The position numbers were made by a program, and so were the translations under genes. The notes under the pieces were generated by a model. It did not search any database. It was not told where the DNA came from and saw nothing but the letters and a program-made list of their open reading frames with translations. Below, in pieces: positions 44,933 to 53,212 of a stretch of 64,000 nt of DNA. Source of the DNA: 4572-123 sp964418755 (GTDB lineage Bacteria > Desulfobacterota > Desulfobacteria > Desulfobacterales > 4572-123); the NCBI GenBank assembly GCA_964418755.1, contig CAYQNS010000002.1, positions 14,382-78,381 on the forward strand, written 5' to 3'. How positions within the stretch are numbered: the first letter of the stretch is position 1; every line of letters begins with the position of its first letter.

Positions 44933-46942
44933 ATGGAAGCTGTATTAAATAATCTACCGTTGTATTGTGCGATGGTTGGTGTTGTGGGCGTAATTTTTGC
45001 CATAATACTCGCCGTTTCTGTCAAAAGTGCACCGGCCGGCGATGAAAAAATGCAGGAGATTGCCGGAGCTATTAAGGAAGGCGCCATTGCCTATCTGAAC
45101 CGTCAGATGAAAAGCATGGGAATTGCCGGTGTTATTATATTTATTATTATTTTTGCCACGTTAGGTGCCACGACCGCCATTGGTTTTCTGATTGGCGCAG
45201 TGGCGTCCTTTATAGCCGGCTACATTGGAATGCGGGTGTCCGTAATTGCCAATGTCAGGACGGCGGAAGCAGCCAAAAAGGGAATGGCTGCGGGCCTTGC
45301 AATGGCTTTCAAGGGCGGATCGGTCACCGGTATGATCGTTGCCGGTCTGGCACTGTCTTCAGTTGCCGGCTATTATGCGTTTACTCATGATGTGATAGCC
45401 CTTGTAGCCTTAGGGTTTGGCGGAAGCCTGATCTCCATATTTGCCAGGCTTGGCGGCGGTATCTTCACCAAGGGCGCCGATGTGGGCGCTGACCTGGTGG
45501 GCAAGGTCGAGGCAGGAATCCCCGAGGATGATCCGCGCAACCCGGCTACCATTGCCGATAATGTCGGCGACAACGTGGGGGACTGCGCCGGAATGGCGGC
45601 CGACCTTTTCGAGACCTATGCAGTTACGGCTGTGGCTGCCATGCTCATCGGTCACCTGCTTTTCCCCGAGATTCCCATGGCAGTCGAATTTCCGCTGATG
45701 CTGGGCGCCATCTCCATTATCGCCTCCATTATTGCCGTATTTTTCGTACGGCTCGGCAAGAGCGAATATATCATGGGCGCCCTCTACAAGGGGATGTTCG
45801 GTGCCGCTATCATCGCGGGCGTTGCCTTTTATTATGCCTGCACCCGGTTCATGGGTGACCTGGGTGATATCAGTGCGATGAATATCTATTACTGCACGCT
45901 GATCGGTCTGGTGCTGACCGTTGTAATTGTTATTATTACTGAATTTTACACGGGGATCTACAGCCCGGTAAAGAGCATCGCAGAAGCCTCCACCACCGGA
46001 CACGGCACCAACATCATCGCCGGTCTGGCCGTTTCCATGCAGGCTACTGCAGCCCCGGTTCTGGCCATCTGCCTGGCCATCTTTATGTCCTATAATTTTG
46101 CCGGCATCTATGGTCTTGCCATGGCCGCCATGTCCATGCTTTCCATGACCGGTATGGTGATTGCTATTGACGCCTACGGCCCCATCACCGACAATGCCGG
46201 CGGCATCGCCGAGATGGCCGGGATGGATGAGAGTGTCCGTGCCGTGACCGATCCTCTGGATGCGGTAGGCAACACCACCAAGGCCGTTACCAAGGGATAC
46301 GCCATTGGATCAGCCGCTTTGGCCGCCCTGGTTCTTTTTGCCGCTTATGTGCAGGAATTCACAATCCACGGCGCCGAAGAGGGTATCAAATTCGATCTGG
46401 CCGATGTCAACGTTCTTATCGGTCTGTTTATCGGCGGACTGCTGCCCTACCTGTTTGCCTCCATTGCCATGAAGGCCGTTGGAAATGCAGGCGGCGCGGT
46501 TGTTGAAGAAGTGCGTCGTCAGTTCCGTGAAATCCCCGGAATCATGGAAGGAACCGCAAAACCCGATTACGGTGCATGTGTGGATATTGTCACCAAATTC
46601 GCCCTCAAGGAGATGCTGATGCCGGCACTGCTGCCTATTATTGCGCCTCTTCTGGTTGGTTTCCTGCTCGGCAAAGTCGCCCTGGGCGGTCTGTTGATCG
46701 GCTCCATTGTTACCGGCGTGTTTCTCGCGCTGTCCATGACCACCGGCGGCGCTGCCTGGGATAATGCGAAAAAATATATTGAAGACGGTCACCTGGGTGG
46801 TAAAGGCAGCGAAGCTCACAAAGCTGCAGTTACCGGCGACACAGTCGGCGATCCTTATAAGGATACCGCAGGTCCGGCCATTAACCCGATGATCAAAATT
46901 CTGAATGTTGTTGCACTGCTCATGGTTCCCTTTCTGCTGTAA
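44933..46942 (+). CDS. hppA: Membrane-bound ion-translocating pyrophosphatase
   Basis: This protein couples pyrophosphate hydrolysis to ion pumping. It has 669 residues and about sixteen membrane helices. The pyrophosphate-binding motifs GADLVGKVEAGIPEDDPRNP and ADNVGDNVGDCAGMAADLFE are intact, as is the C-terminal GDTVGDPYKDTAGPAINP. The K+-dependence site reads GNTTKAVTKGYAIGSAAL; lysine after GNTT marks the K+-independent, normally proton-pumping subfamily. I start it at ATG 44933 because GGAGG (44923-44927) lies five bases before it. A strong terminator follows. Confidence 0.95.
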   Translation: MEAVLNNLPLYCAMVGVVGVIFAIILAVSVKSAPAGDEKMQEIAGAIKEGAIAYLNRQMKSMGIAGVIIFIIIFATLGATTAIGFLIGAVASFIAGYIGMRVSVIANVRTAEAAKKGMAAGLAMAFKGGSVTGMIVAGLALSSVAGYYAFTHDVIALVALGFGGSLISIFARLGGGIFTKGADVGADLVGKVEAGIPEDDPRNPATIADNVGDNVGDCAGMAADLFETYAVTAVAAMLIGHLLFPEIPMAVEFPLMLGAISIIASIIAVFFVRLGKSEYIMGALYKGMFGAAIIAGVAFYYACTRFMGDLGDISAMNIYYCTLIGLVLTVVIVIITEFYTGIYSPVKSIAEASTTGHGTNIIAGLAVSMQATAAPVLAICLAIFMSYNFAGIYGLAMAAMSMLSMTGMVIAIDAYGPITDNAGGIAEMAGMDESVRAVTDPLDAVGNTTKAVTKGYAIGSAALAALVLFAAYVQEFTIHGAEEGIKFDLADVNVLIGLFIGGLLPYLFASIAMKAVGNAGGAVVEEVRRQFREIPGIMEGTAKPDYGACVDIVTKFALKEMLMPALLPIIAPLLVGFLLGKVALGGLLIGSIVTGVFLALSMTTGGAAWDNAKKYIEDGHLGGKGSEAHKAAVTGDTVGDPYKDTAGPAINPMIKILNVVALLMVPFLL

Positions 46943-46985
46943 AAAGGTACCTGCAGCAATCAGAATATGATTGCACTGTAAAAAT

Positions 46986-47021
46986 AAAAAGGATTGGTGC
47001 TTTTTTGCACCAATCCTTTTT
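46986..47021 (+). terminator. Intrinsic terminator after hppA
   Basis: AAAAAGGATTGGTGC (46986-47000), loop TTTTTT, then GCACCAATCCTTTTT (47007-47021) form a perfect 10-bp GC-containing stem extended by A-T pairs and followed by a T-run. Because the A-run precedes the stem it could work in both directions. Confidence 0.93.
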
Positions 47022-47142
47022 TATTGATTGTTATCGGCAGGTGTGGTATTATTCAGTACTCAATCGAAATCACTTCACATATTTTTTTTACTATTGCCGT
47101 GAAATGGGCCTCGAAATAACGGATAAAACAACAGGAGATAAA

Positions 47143-47679
47143 TTGGAAACTCCAAAACCACAATCCCGGGAGTTTAAAGTCGGTGACCTGGCGGTTTATC
47201 CCGCCCATGGCGTAGGACGGATTGAATCTATCGAAAGCCGGATGGTAAACGGTGAGACTCATGACTTCTATATTATGAAAATTCTGGAAAACGGCATGGT
47301 GATCATGATTCCAACCTCCAATGTGGAATCTGTAGGATTGCGGAACGTAATCAAAAAAAAGGATATCCCAAAAATTTTTGCCGTCATTCAGGACAATCGT
47401 GACAATTTGATTGACAAGCAAACCTGGAACCGCCGTTACCGAGAATACATGGAAAAAATCAAAACCGGATCGCTTTACGAGGTGGCAGAGGTTTTCAGGG
47501 ATCTTTATCTTTTGAAATACACAAAGGATCTGTCTTTTGGAGAACGCAAGCTGTTTGATACAGCCCAGATTCTGCTGGTAAAAGAACTTTCCACTGCCCG
47601 CGATGCAGATGAAAAATCAATTCTTGAAGAAATAATCGCACTATTTCCTGCTCCTCCAGAGGATGAAGAATCCGCCTGA
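47143..47679 (+). CDS. carD: CarD/CdnL-family RNA polymerase-binding regulator
   Basis: CdnL/CarD proteins bind the RNA polymerase beta subunit and stabilise open complexes at promoters. The 178-residue product has the N-terminal interaction domain (FKVGDLAVYPAHGVGRIESIES, then FYIMKILENGMVIMIPTSNVESVGLR) and a helical C-terminal domain (WNRRYREYMEKIKTGSLYEVAEVFRDL). I start it at TTG 47143 because AGGAG lies five bases upstream and the resulting length fits the family; an in-frame ATG at 47104 lacks a ribosome site. It lies downstream of the hppA terminator. Confidence 0.9.
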   Translation: METPKPQSREFKVGDLAVYPAHGVGRIESIESRMVNGETHDFYIMKILENGMVIMIPTSNVESVGLRNVIKKKDIPKIFAVIQDNRDNLIDKQTWNRRYREYMEKIKTGSLYEVAEVFRDLYLLKYTKDLSFGERKLFDTAQILLVKELSTARDADEKSILEEIIALFPAPPEDEESA

Positions 47680-47688
47680 TCAGCAAAC

Positions 47689-48672
47689 ATGTCCGCAAAA
47701 AATGTTTTTACGATTATAGCAGATAAATTGGATTCAGGCGAGCGTCTTGATGTCACTGTAGCGCATCATGTTACGGATTGCTCCCGTTCACAAAGTGCCC
47801 GAGTGATCAAGATGGGAAATATAACGGTTCACGGTTTATCCAGAAAACCGGGCTACCGTGTGCTGGACGGCGATATCATCCATATCTGTTTTCCACCTCC
47901 TTCTAAAATTTCCTGTGAACCGGAAGATATCCCCATCGAAATCCTGTATGAAGATGATCAGCTTATTGTGGTCAACAAGCAGCCGGGGATCGTTGTTCAT
48001 CCGGCTCCGGGACATTATTCGGGAACGCTGGTGAACGGACTGCTGAATTATTGCCCTTTTCTGGAAGGCATCGGCGGGGAAATGCGGCCGGGGATCGTTC
48101 ATCGGCTGGACAAGGATACATCCGGAGCTCTGGTTATAGCCAAAAATGACAAGGCCCATCAAAATCTTTCCGCACAATTCAAATCCCGGCAGGTGAAAAA
48201 AACCTATCTTGCACTGGTCCACGGTGAAATAAAAGATGAATCCGGAAAAATCGTGCTTTCCATCGGCCGCCACCCGGTTGACCGAAAGCGGATGTCTACC
48301 CATAGCCGTCACGCAAGGGAGGCCCGGACATTGTGGAAAGTGCGGGAGCGGTTCCCGGGTCTAACGCTCCTTGGAGTTGATCTGAAGACCGGTCGGACCC
48401 ACCAGATAAGGGTGCATTGCGCCGCCATGGGGCACTGTGTGGTCGGGGATGCGGTTTACTGCAGCCGCAGGAAAAATAAATATGCGGGTATAAGCGGAAC
48501 CGGGGAGACGTTGAAAAGTATTCAAAGTGTTTCACGGCAGATGCTTCACGCCCGACACCTGGGTTTTAACCACCCCGTCTCCAATCAATGGATGCATTTT
48601 GAAGCACCTGTTGCTCAGGATATGGCAAGGCTGCTGGCAGCATTGCGATCGGTCACCTCACACCTTTTTTGA
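47689..48672 (+). CDS. rluD: 23S rRNA pseudouridine synthase, RluD type
   Basis: This 327-residue pseudouridine synthase has an N-terminal S4 RNA-binding domain (about 15-75, RLDVTVAHHVTDCSRSQSARVIKMG) and a catalytic domain with HRLDKDTSGALVIAKND, in which the Asp is the nucleophile, plus LKTGRTHQIRVHCAAMGHCVVGD. The order of motifs fits the RluA/C/D group that modifies 23S rRNA helix 69. Its stop codon directly abuts a 55-bp orphan fragment of another gene on the opposite strand. Confidence 0.92.
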   Translation: MSAKNVFTIIADKLDSGERLDVTVAHHVTDCSRSQSARVIKMGNITVHGLSRKPGYRVLDGDIIHICFPPPSKISCEPEDIPIEILYEDDQLIVVNKQPGIVVHPAPGHYSGTLVNGLLNYCPFLEGIGGEMRPGIVHRLDKDTSGALVIAKNDKAHQNLSAQFKSRQVKKTYLALVHGEIKDESGKIVLSIGRHPVDRKRMSTHSRHAREARTLWKVRERFPGLTLLGVDLKTGRTHQIRVHCAAMGHCVVGDAVYCSRRKNKYAGISGTGETLKSIQSVSRQMLHARHLGFNHPVSNQWMHFEAPVAQDMARLLAALRSVTSHLF

Positions 48673-48727
48673 CATAGGCCGATTCCCGGCTTATTTTTCC
48701 GGCAGCACCCAAGCATAAGATTTTCAT
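48673..48727 (-). pseudogene. Orphan 5' fragment of a saccharopine-dehydrogenase-like gene
   Basis: On the minus strand, the ATG at 48727 and the next 17 codons read MKILCLGAAGKISRES-A-Y, the same as the start of the saccharopine-dehydrogenase-like gene at 56728 except for one residue. By hand alignment, 49 of 55 bases match positions 56674-56728. The similarity stops at 48673, the base after the rluD stop, and the frame ends a few codons later. The remainder of the gene is absent. It is the remnant of a second copy or of a rearrangement. Confidence 0.85.
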
Positions 48728-48772
48728 AAAATTTATCATCCTATGTATTACAAAATTTATCGCTAAATTTTA

Positions 48773-48801
48773 TTGACATCAAACCGCGGATAGTCTAAAT
48801 A
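48773..48801 (+). promoter_or_regulatory. Sigma70-type promoter of the 21-codon gene
   Basis: TTGACA (48773-48778), a 17-bp spacer and TAAATA (48796-48801) form a near-consensus promoter. It points toward the small gene at 48947 and predicts a leader of about 140 nt. Confidence 0.7.
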
Positions 48802-48867
48802 CGCGTCTTTAAAAATAGTTTGGCTGCATAGAAAAAATCGGTGAAATTGAAGAAAAAATATTTTGAT

Positions 48868-48917
48868 CCGGCGGGAAAACGATACCCGTTAAAGGCAAAA
48901 TCGTTGTCTACCGCCGG
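48868..48917 (+). other. Structured leader of the 21-codon gene
   Basis: CCGGCGG (48868-48874) pairs perfectly with CCGCCGG (48911-48917). Inside, AACGAT (48878-48883) pairs with ATCGTT (48900-48905). An alternative CGGG/CCCG hairpin is also possible. The structure ends 15 bp before the GGAGG of the small gene, so it could affect its translation or stability. Confidence 0.55.
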
Positions 48918-48946
48918 AGATTTAAAAAAAATGGAGGTAAATTAAT

Positions 48947-49012
48947 ATGAGACTTATTGATATTCTGGTTGACGCATTGGTCGACACTCTGAACAGCATT
49001 TTCAAGGCATGA
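48947..49012 (+). CDS. 21-residue amphipathic small protein
   Basis: The frame starts at ATG 48947, nine bases after GGAGG (48933-48937), and ends at TGA 49010-49012. The peptide starts MRLIDILVDALVDTLN and ends in Lys-Ala; hydrophobic residues recur every three to four positions with acidic residues on the other face, so it should form one amphipathic helix. Its own promoter, structured leader and a strong 3' hairpin support a real transcription unit. I recognise no family. Possible roles are a membrane-active peptide or a type I toxin-like product; these are guesses. Confidence 0.55.
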   Translation: MRLIDILVDALVDTLNSIFKA

Positions 49013-49037
49013 CCCGAAGCTGTTTCGGCTTGAAGAA

Positions 49038-49070
49038 GGAATCGGCGGGCAAAGCAAGCCTGCCGATTCC
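49038..49070 (+). terminator. Strong hairpin after the 21-codon gene
   Basis: GGAATCGGCGGGC (49038-49050) pairs with GCCTGCCGATTCC (49058-49070) over 13 positions with one G-T wobble and a 7-nt loop. No T-run follows directly, so it may be a terminator of the non-canonical kind or a 3' stabiliser. It also lies just past the end of the converging ABC ATPase gene. Confidence 0.6.
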
Positions 49071-49106
49071 ATCCCATAAGGTTGGCCGCCTATCTCAATT
49101 TTATTT

Positions 49107-50201
49107 TTACTTTTTCTTTTTTTTTAGCGCGTGTACGGTGCGCGGCACGGTAATTTTGACTTCATCGTTTTTTCTGAACTGCTGTGAACCGGCTGGATTG
49201 TACTGGTCCACGACCATTTCCTTATCTCCGAATTTGACCGTATATTTTGCAAGATTGCCCGCGTACATACGGCTGAGTATCATGCCGTGAAACGTATTGG
49301 TACGCTGAGTACCTTTTGATGGTGAAAGAGATACGGTTTCAGGCCGGATCACGAGCACCACGGCATCCCCCTTTTCAAGCGGTTCCCGGCCGCGGTCCAG
49401 TTTGATATCACCATACTCGGTAGTCACGTGACAGGTGTTTTCCTCCATCGATGCTACCCGGCCTTCCAGGAAATTAACATACCCAACGAACCCGGCAATA
49501 AATTCATTGGCCGGCTGATCGTAAATATCTATGGGAGACCCGATCTGTTGAATGACACCGTCACTGAGTACCAGGATGCGATCAGAAATACTCATGGCTT
49601 CATACTGGTCGTGGGTCACAAATATGGTGGTGACGCCGATTCTCTCCTGAATATTGCGGATTTCTTCACGCATAACCACTCGCAGATTGGCATCCAGATT
49701 GGATAACGGCTCGTCAAGCAAAAGAACTTTAGGTTCTAATGCCAGTGCCCTGGCAAGAGCGACCCGTTGCTGCTGGCCGCCGCTGATCCGGTCGATGGTG
49801 CGTTCGCCAAAGCCTTCCATGAAAACCAGGGAAAGGAGTTCCTCCACACGGGTATCGATTTTTTTCTTGGGCCATTTTTGAAGCTTAAGACCAAATCCGA
49901 TATTTTTTGCCACGGTCATATGGGGAAAAAGCGCATAACTTTGAAAAACCATTTTTGTATCCCGCATGTTCGGCGGCAATCCGCTGATATCTTCGCCGTC
50001 TAAAATCACGCCTCCGGAAGTCAGTTCGGTAAAACCGCCGATAATTCTTAGCAGCGTTGTCTTTCCGCATCCGCTTGGACCTACAAATGTCAGCAATTCG
50101 CCTTTTTTTACCTCTGCTGAAATACCCTTGAGTACTTCCACATCACCAAAATTTTTATAAATATCCTCCAGTGCCAACATCGGTTTTTCCTGCGAATTCA
50201 T
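49107..50201 (-). CDS. ABC importer ATPase, Fe3+/spermidine/AEP type (system 1)
   Basis: This 364-residue ATPase of the PotA/FbpC group has Walker A GPSGCGKTT at 41-49, Q-loop QSYALFPHM, the signature SGGQQQRVA at 140-148, Walker B VLLLDEP at about 159-165 and the H-loop THDQ. A C-terminal TOBE-like domain (about 240-355) with VIRPETVSLSP follows, and the protein ends in a run of five lysines. It is the last gene of a binding protein-permease-ATPase operon and starts three bases after the permease stop. The substrate cannot be told from sequence. Confidence 0.9.
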   Translation of the reverse strand: MNSQEKPMLALEDIYKNFGDVEVLKGISAEVKKGELLTFVGPSGCGKTTLLRIIGGFTELTSGGVILDGEDISGLPPNMRDTKMVFQSYALFPHMTVAKNIGFGLKLQKWPKKKIDTRVEELLSLVFMEGFGERTIDRISGGQQQRVALARALALEPKVLLLDEPLSNLDANLRVVMREEIRNIQERIGVTTIFVTHDQYEAMSISDRILVLSDGVIQQIGSPIDIYDQPANEFIAGFVGYVNFLEGRVASMEENTCHVTTEYGDIKLDRGREPLEKGDAVVLVIRPETVSLSPSKGTQRTNTFHGMILSRMYAGNLAKYTVKFGDKEMVVDQYNPAGSQQFRKNDEVKITVPRTVHALKKKKK

Positions 50202-50204
50202 TTA

Positions 50205-51893
50205 TTATGCTCCTTGCTTTTTAGTAACATCGAGTCCGGTTTTTTTGGCAATCAGTTTCAGGATAGCCATGCAAAGCCCCACGATGAAAATCATTTTGAC
50301 CGTTGTTGCCGATGCCAGTCCCAGTTCGCCAAGCTGGGCCGTCAGATAAATATATACCGAGGCCAGATCAAATCCGGGGGTGACCAGAAAAATGACCGAA
50401 CTTAGAGACATCATGGTCGTCATGAAAGTATAGAGAAAACCCGCTACAAAGGCGGAAAACATGATGGGCAGTATGATCTTGAAAAATATGGTTAAAAAAT
50501 CGGCACCCAGATCAGCGGAGGCCTCTTCAATTTCAATGCTGATCTGGTGCAGTTTGCTGATGCCTGCCTCAACACCCACGGCTACAAATCGAAACACACA
50601 ATTTAGAATAATAATCCAAATGGTCCCGGTCAAGAGAAATGGGGAGCGGTTGAATGCTATGATATAGCCAACTCCGATAACCGTACCGGGAAGGGCAAAG
50701 CCGGAAAGGGCTATCATCTCCATGATATGCCTGCCGGGAAACTTTCCGCGCATAATCACATAAGCCAGCAGTGTCCCGACAATTGCGCCGAACAAACCGG
50801 AAACCAGAGAAATCTTGATACTGTTCCAGATTGCCTCATTGGCCTGAGTATTCAAAATATGTTCTATTACAAACGTATTGTCCACTCCTATAATCTTTAC
50901 AAAAGCTCCCAGCAAAATAACCCCGAAGCTTAAAAGAATCATCACGCCGACAGTAAAAGTAATTATCATAAAGGGAATTTTGATTCCAAGGATCATCTCT
51001 TTATATTCAACAGCGGTAGGTTTCCCGACAATCGTGGTGTACCCTCTTCCCTTTAGCACATAGTTATGGAGAATAAAGATAATCACACAGGGCGTAATCA
51101 GGATAACGGAAAGTACACTCGCCATATTGAAGTCACCTTCACCTGTGATCATAAGATAAGTGTCCGGTGCCAGAAAAGGAGTCCTGCCACCCAGTATTGC
51201 GGGATTGCCAAATTCAGCAATTGCCATCACAAATACAAGCAGGGCAGCTTTCAGGAGGCCTGGAGCTGCCAGAGGAATGGTTATCGACCGGATAATTCTG
51301 TATTCAGAAGCCCCCATGTCACTGGCTGTCTCTTCCAGGCTGGGGTTTAATGAATTCAGAACGTTTTCAATCATCATGAAGGACAGGGGAAGGAAAGCCA
51401 GACACTGGGCCGCAATAACCCCGGTCCAGCTATAAATGTTAAAATTAAGATTAAACAGATTGTTAATTAATCCGTTTCTGCCAAACAGAGTGATCAGTGA
51501 AATGGCAAAAATATAAGGCGGGGCCGCCAAAGGCAGGAGTGCAATGATTTTAAGCGGTTTTCTAATCCACAAAGGCCCCCGTGTGGTCATATAGGCAAAA
51601 CAGAAGCCAACGACCAGCAAAATTACCATAACGCTGGTTCCCAGAATTAGAGTGTTAAGTAGAGACCAGTAGTAAAAATTATAACTGAAAAACTCTACAT
51701 AATACTCTAATGTAAAACCATTTTCGCCCCAAAAACTTTTAACCAGGACCATCGCAATCGGATAGAGGAGGAAGATGGCAAGAAGGGTAAAAAGAGCACC
51801 GGCAAAAATATTGATCAGTCTTTTGCTGAAAAATACTCTGAGTTTATACAAAAAACTTCTATGATAAATACTTTCCACTACCGCTTCCGCCAT
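50205..51893 (-). CDS. ABC importer permease, fused double domain (system 1)
   Basis: This 562-residue membrane protein with about twelve segments consists of two fused permease domains, as in FbpB, ThiP and PhnU2. Two EAA loops that contact the ATPase are seen, EETASDMGASEYRIIRSITIP near 190-210 and IEEASADLGADFLTIFFKIILP near 450-470. It lies 39 bp after the binding protein gene. The homologous permease of system 2 (61892-63604) has the same layout, including a shared LIxLFGRNGLI segment. Confidence 0.9.
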   Translation of the reverse strand: MAEAVVESIYHRSFLYKLRVFFSKRLINIFAGALFTLLAIFLLYPIAMVLVKSFWGENGFTLEYYVEFFSYNFYYWSLLNTLILGTSVMVILLVVGFCFAYMTTRGPLWIRKPLKIIALLPLAAPPYIFAISLITLFGRNGLINNLFNLNFNIYSWTGVIAAQCLAFLPLSFMMIENVLNSLNPSLEETASDMGASEYRIIRSITIPLAAPGLLKAALLVFVMAIAEFGNPAILGGRTPFLAPDTYLMITGEGDFNMASVLSVILITPCVIIFILHNYVLKGRGYTTIVGKPTAVEYKEMILGIKIPFMIITFTVGVMILLSFGVILLGAFVKIIGVDNTFVIEHILNTQANEAIWNSIKISLVSGLFGAIVGTLLAYVIMRGKFPGRHIMEMIALSGFALPGTVIGVGYIIAFNRSPFLLTGTIWIIILNCVFRFVAVGVEAGISKLHQISIEIEEASADLGADFLTIFFKIILPIMFSAFVAGFLYTFMTTMMSLSSVIFLVTPGFDLASVYIYLTAQLGELGLASATTVKMIFIVGLCMAILKLIAKKTGLDVTKKQGA

Positions 51894-51932
51894 CAGTCAT
51901 TCCTCCTGTCTCCAGTTAATAGTTGACAGTTT

Positions 51933-53000
51933 TTATTGTTTTTTTGCCGCTTCTGCTGCCTTTTTTTCTTTTTCGTCACCGACTTTCTTAGCTTTTGGGG
52001 TTTCTTTCATCATAAACTTGCTTTTCCATGTCTTGATGATTTTTGCCCGGTTTTTAACCGCCCATTTATGGTCAAGATCAATGTAGGTTGGCTTTGCAGC
52101 ACCGTAAAGAGCACTTGCGATGCCCGGGCGTGGGGGAAAGTATCCAAACGATGCCAGAAATTCGCTGAATTCCCTGGTACCAAAATAATCCATGACTTTT
52201 TTACACAGTTCAAGCTTTTTGGTGTCCTTTAAAATGACCGTATAGTTACCCTCGTATCCGATACCCTCTGCAGGGATTACCCATTGGAGGGGATAGCCAT
52301 CATTAATCCTCTTAAGCACGTTTTCGTCCGCTGTGATTCCCAAGAGGTATTCGCCTCTCCCCACCAGGTCGGTCGGAGCATTCCCACTCTTGGTATAAAA
52401 GGCCATGTTCTCATCAAGAGCTTTTAGGTACTCCCACCCTTCATCCCAACCGTAAAGCTGGAGAAACGAATAATTGAGCATAAAAGCCGTACCGGAAGTC
52501 CTGGGTGAAGGGGCGACAATCTGTCCTTTCCACTTGGGGTCCAAAAGGTCCTTCCAGGACATGGGCATGCCATATCCTTTTTCGGCCAGTTTCTTTTTGT
52601 TGCCTACCAGAACAAATGAGAAGGTTCCGAGGGCGTACCAGCAGCCATCAGGATCTTTGAACACCGGATCTATATCTGCCCATGAAGGCGCCATAAAGCA
52701 TTCGTAAAATCCCTTTTTTTTTCCCTCGATAGCCTGGGCCGCACCATACGAAATAACCATGTCGGCATTGAAGTTTGGCGCTTCAGTCTTAACTCTGGCC
52801 CAACATTCACCCCAGGAAAGGGTGATGTGCTTGACTTCTATCCCGAGCTTCTCTTCCACCTGCTTAGCGATGCCCTCATTCACCTCCCTGGAATATCCCA
52901 TGTAGGCGCTGATCGAGTCCTTGGCCTGGAGGCCACTAGAAGCAAAACCGAATGTTAAAACCAAGGCCAGTGCTGTAATAATTAGACATTTACTTTTCAT
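51933..53000 (-). CDS. ABC importer periplasmic binding protein (system 1)
   Basis: This 355-residue family 1 extracellular binding protein (FbpA/ThiB-like) starts at ATG 53000, with GGAGGTG upstream, and has a signal peptide of about 26 residues (MKSKCLIITALALVLTFGFA, cleavage after GLQA). The mature part has SADMVISYGAAQAI-like NADMVISYGAAQAIEG, WKDLLDPKWKGQIVAPSPRTSGTAF and a C-terminal low-complexity tail rich in Lys, Ala and Glu. That tail is unusual for a binding protein. It heads the system 1 operon. Iron, thiamine, phosphonate or another small ligand are all possible. Confidence 0.88.
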   Translation of the reverse strand: MKSKCLIITALALVLTFGFASSGLQAKDSISAYMGYSREVNEGIAKQVEEKLGIEVKHITLSWGECWARVKTEAPNFNADMVISYGAAQAIEGKKKGFYECFMAPSWADIDPVFKDPDGCWYALGTFSFVLVGNKKKLAEKGYGMPMSWKDLLDPKWKGQIVAPSPRTSGTAFMLNYSFLQLYGWDEGWEYLKALDENMAFYTKSGNAPTDLVGRGEYLLGITADENVLKRINDGYPLQWVIPAEGIGYEGNYTVILKDTKKLELCKKVMDYFGTREFSEFLASFGYFPPRPGIASALYGAAKPTYIDLDHKWAVKNRAKIIKTWKSKFMMKETPKAKKVGDEKEKKAAEAAKKQ

Positions 53001-53146
53001 CGTACACCTCCGCGTTTTAAGGTCTTTGAATGGATAAGTAACCATGACCCAAATAGCCATGCCTTCGTATGAAAAAGTTCACCTGAAAAGTACCTTTTCA
53101 CCTCCTTTCCTTAAAAAATGTATGCCTACGGTTAATCTTAAGAATT

Positions 53147-53212
53147 CCTCGATGCTCTGCATCGGGGTTGAAAAGATAAAAATTCATCTTGATACATCGC
53201 AGCCCTGCTGCG
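53147..53212. repeat. Pair of REP-like hairpins upstream of system 1
   Basis: CCTCGATGC-TCT-GCATCGGGG (53147-53167, nine pairs with one G-T) and CGCAGC-CCT-GCTGCG (53198-53212, six perfect pairs) lie 30 bp apart. Both have a 3-nt loop ending in CT and are followed by GGGGT. On the minus strand they lie 147-212 bases upstream of the binding protein start, in its likely leader or promoter region. Confidence 0.6.
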
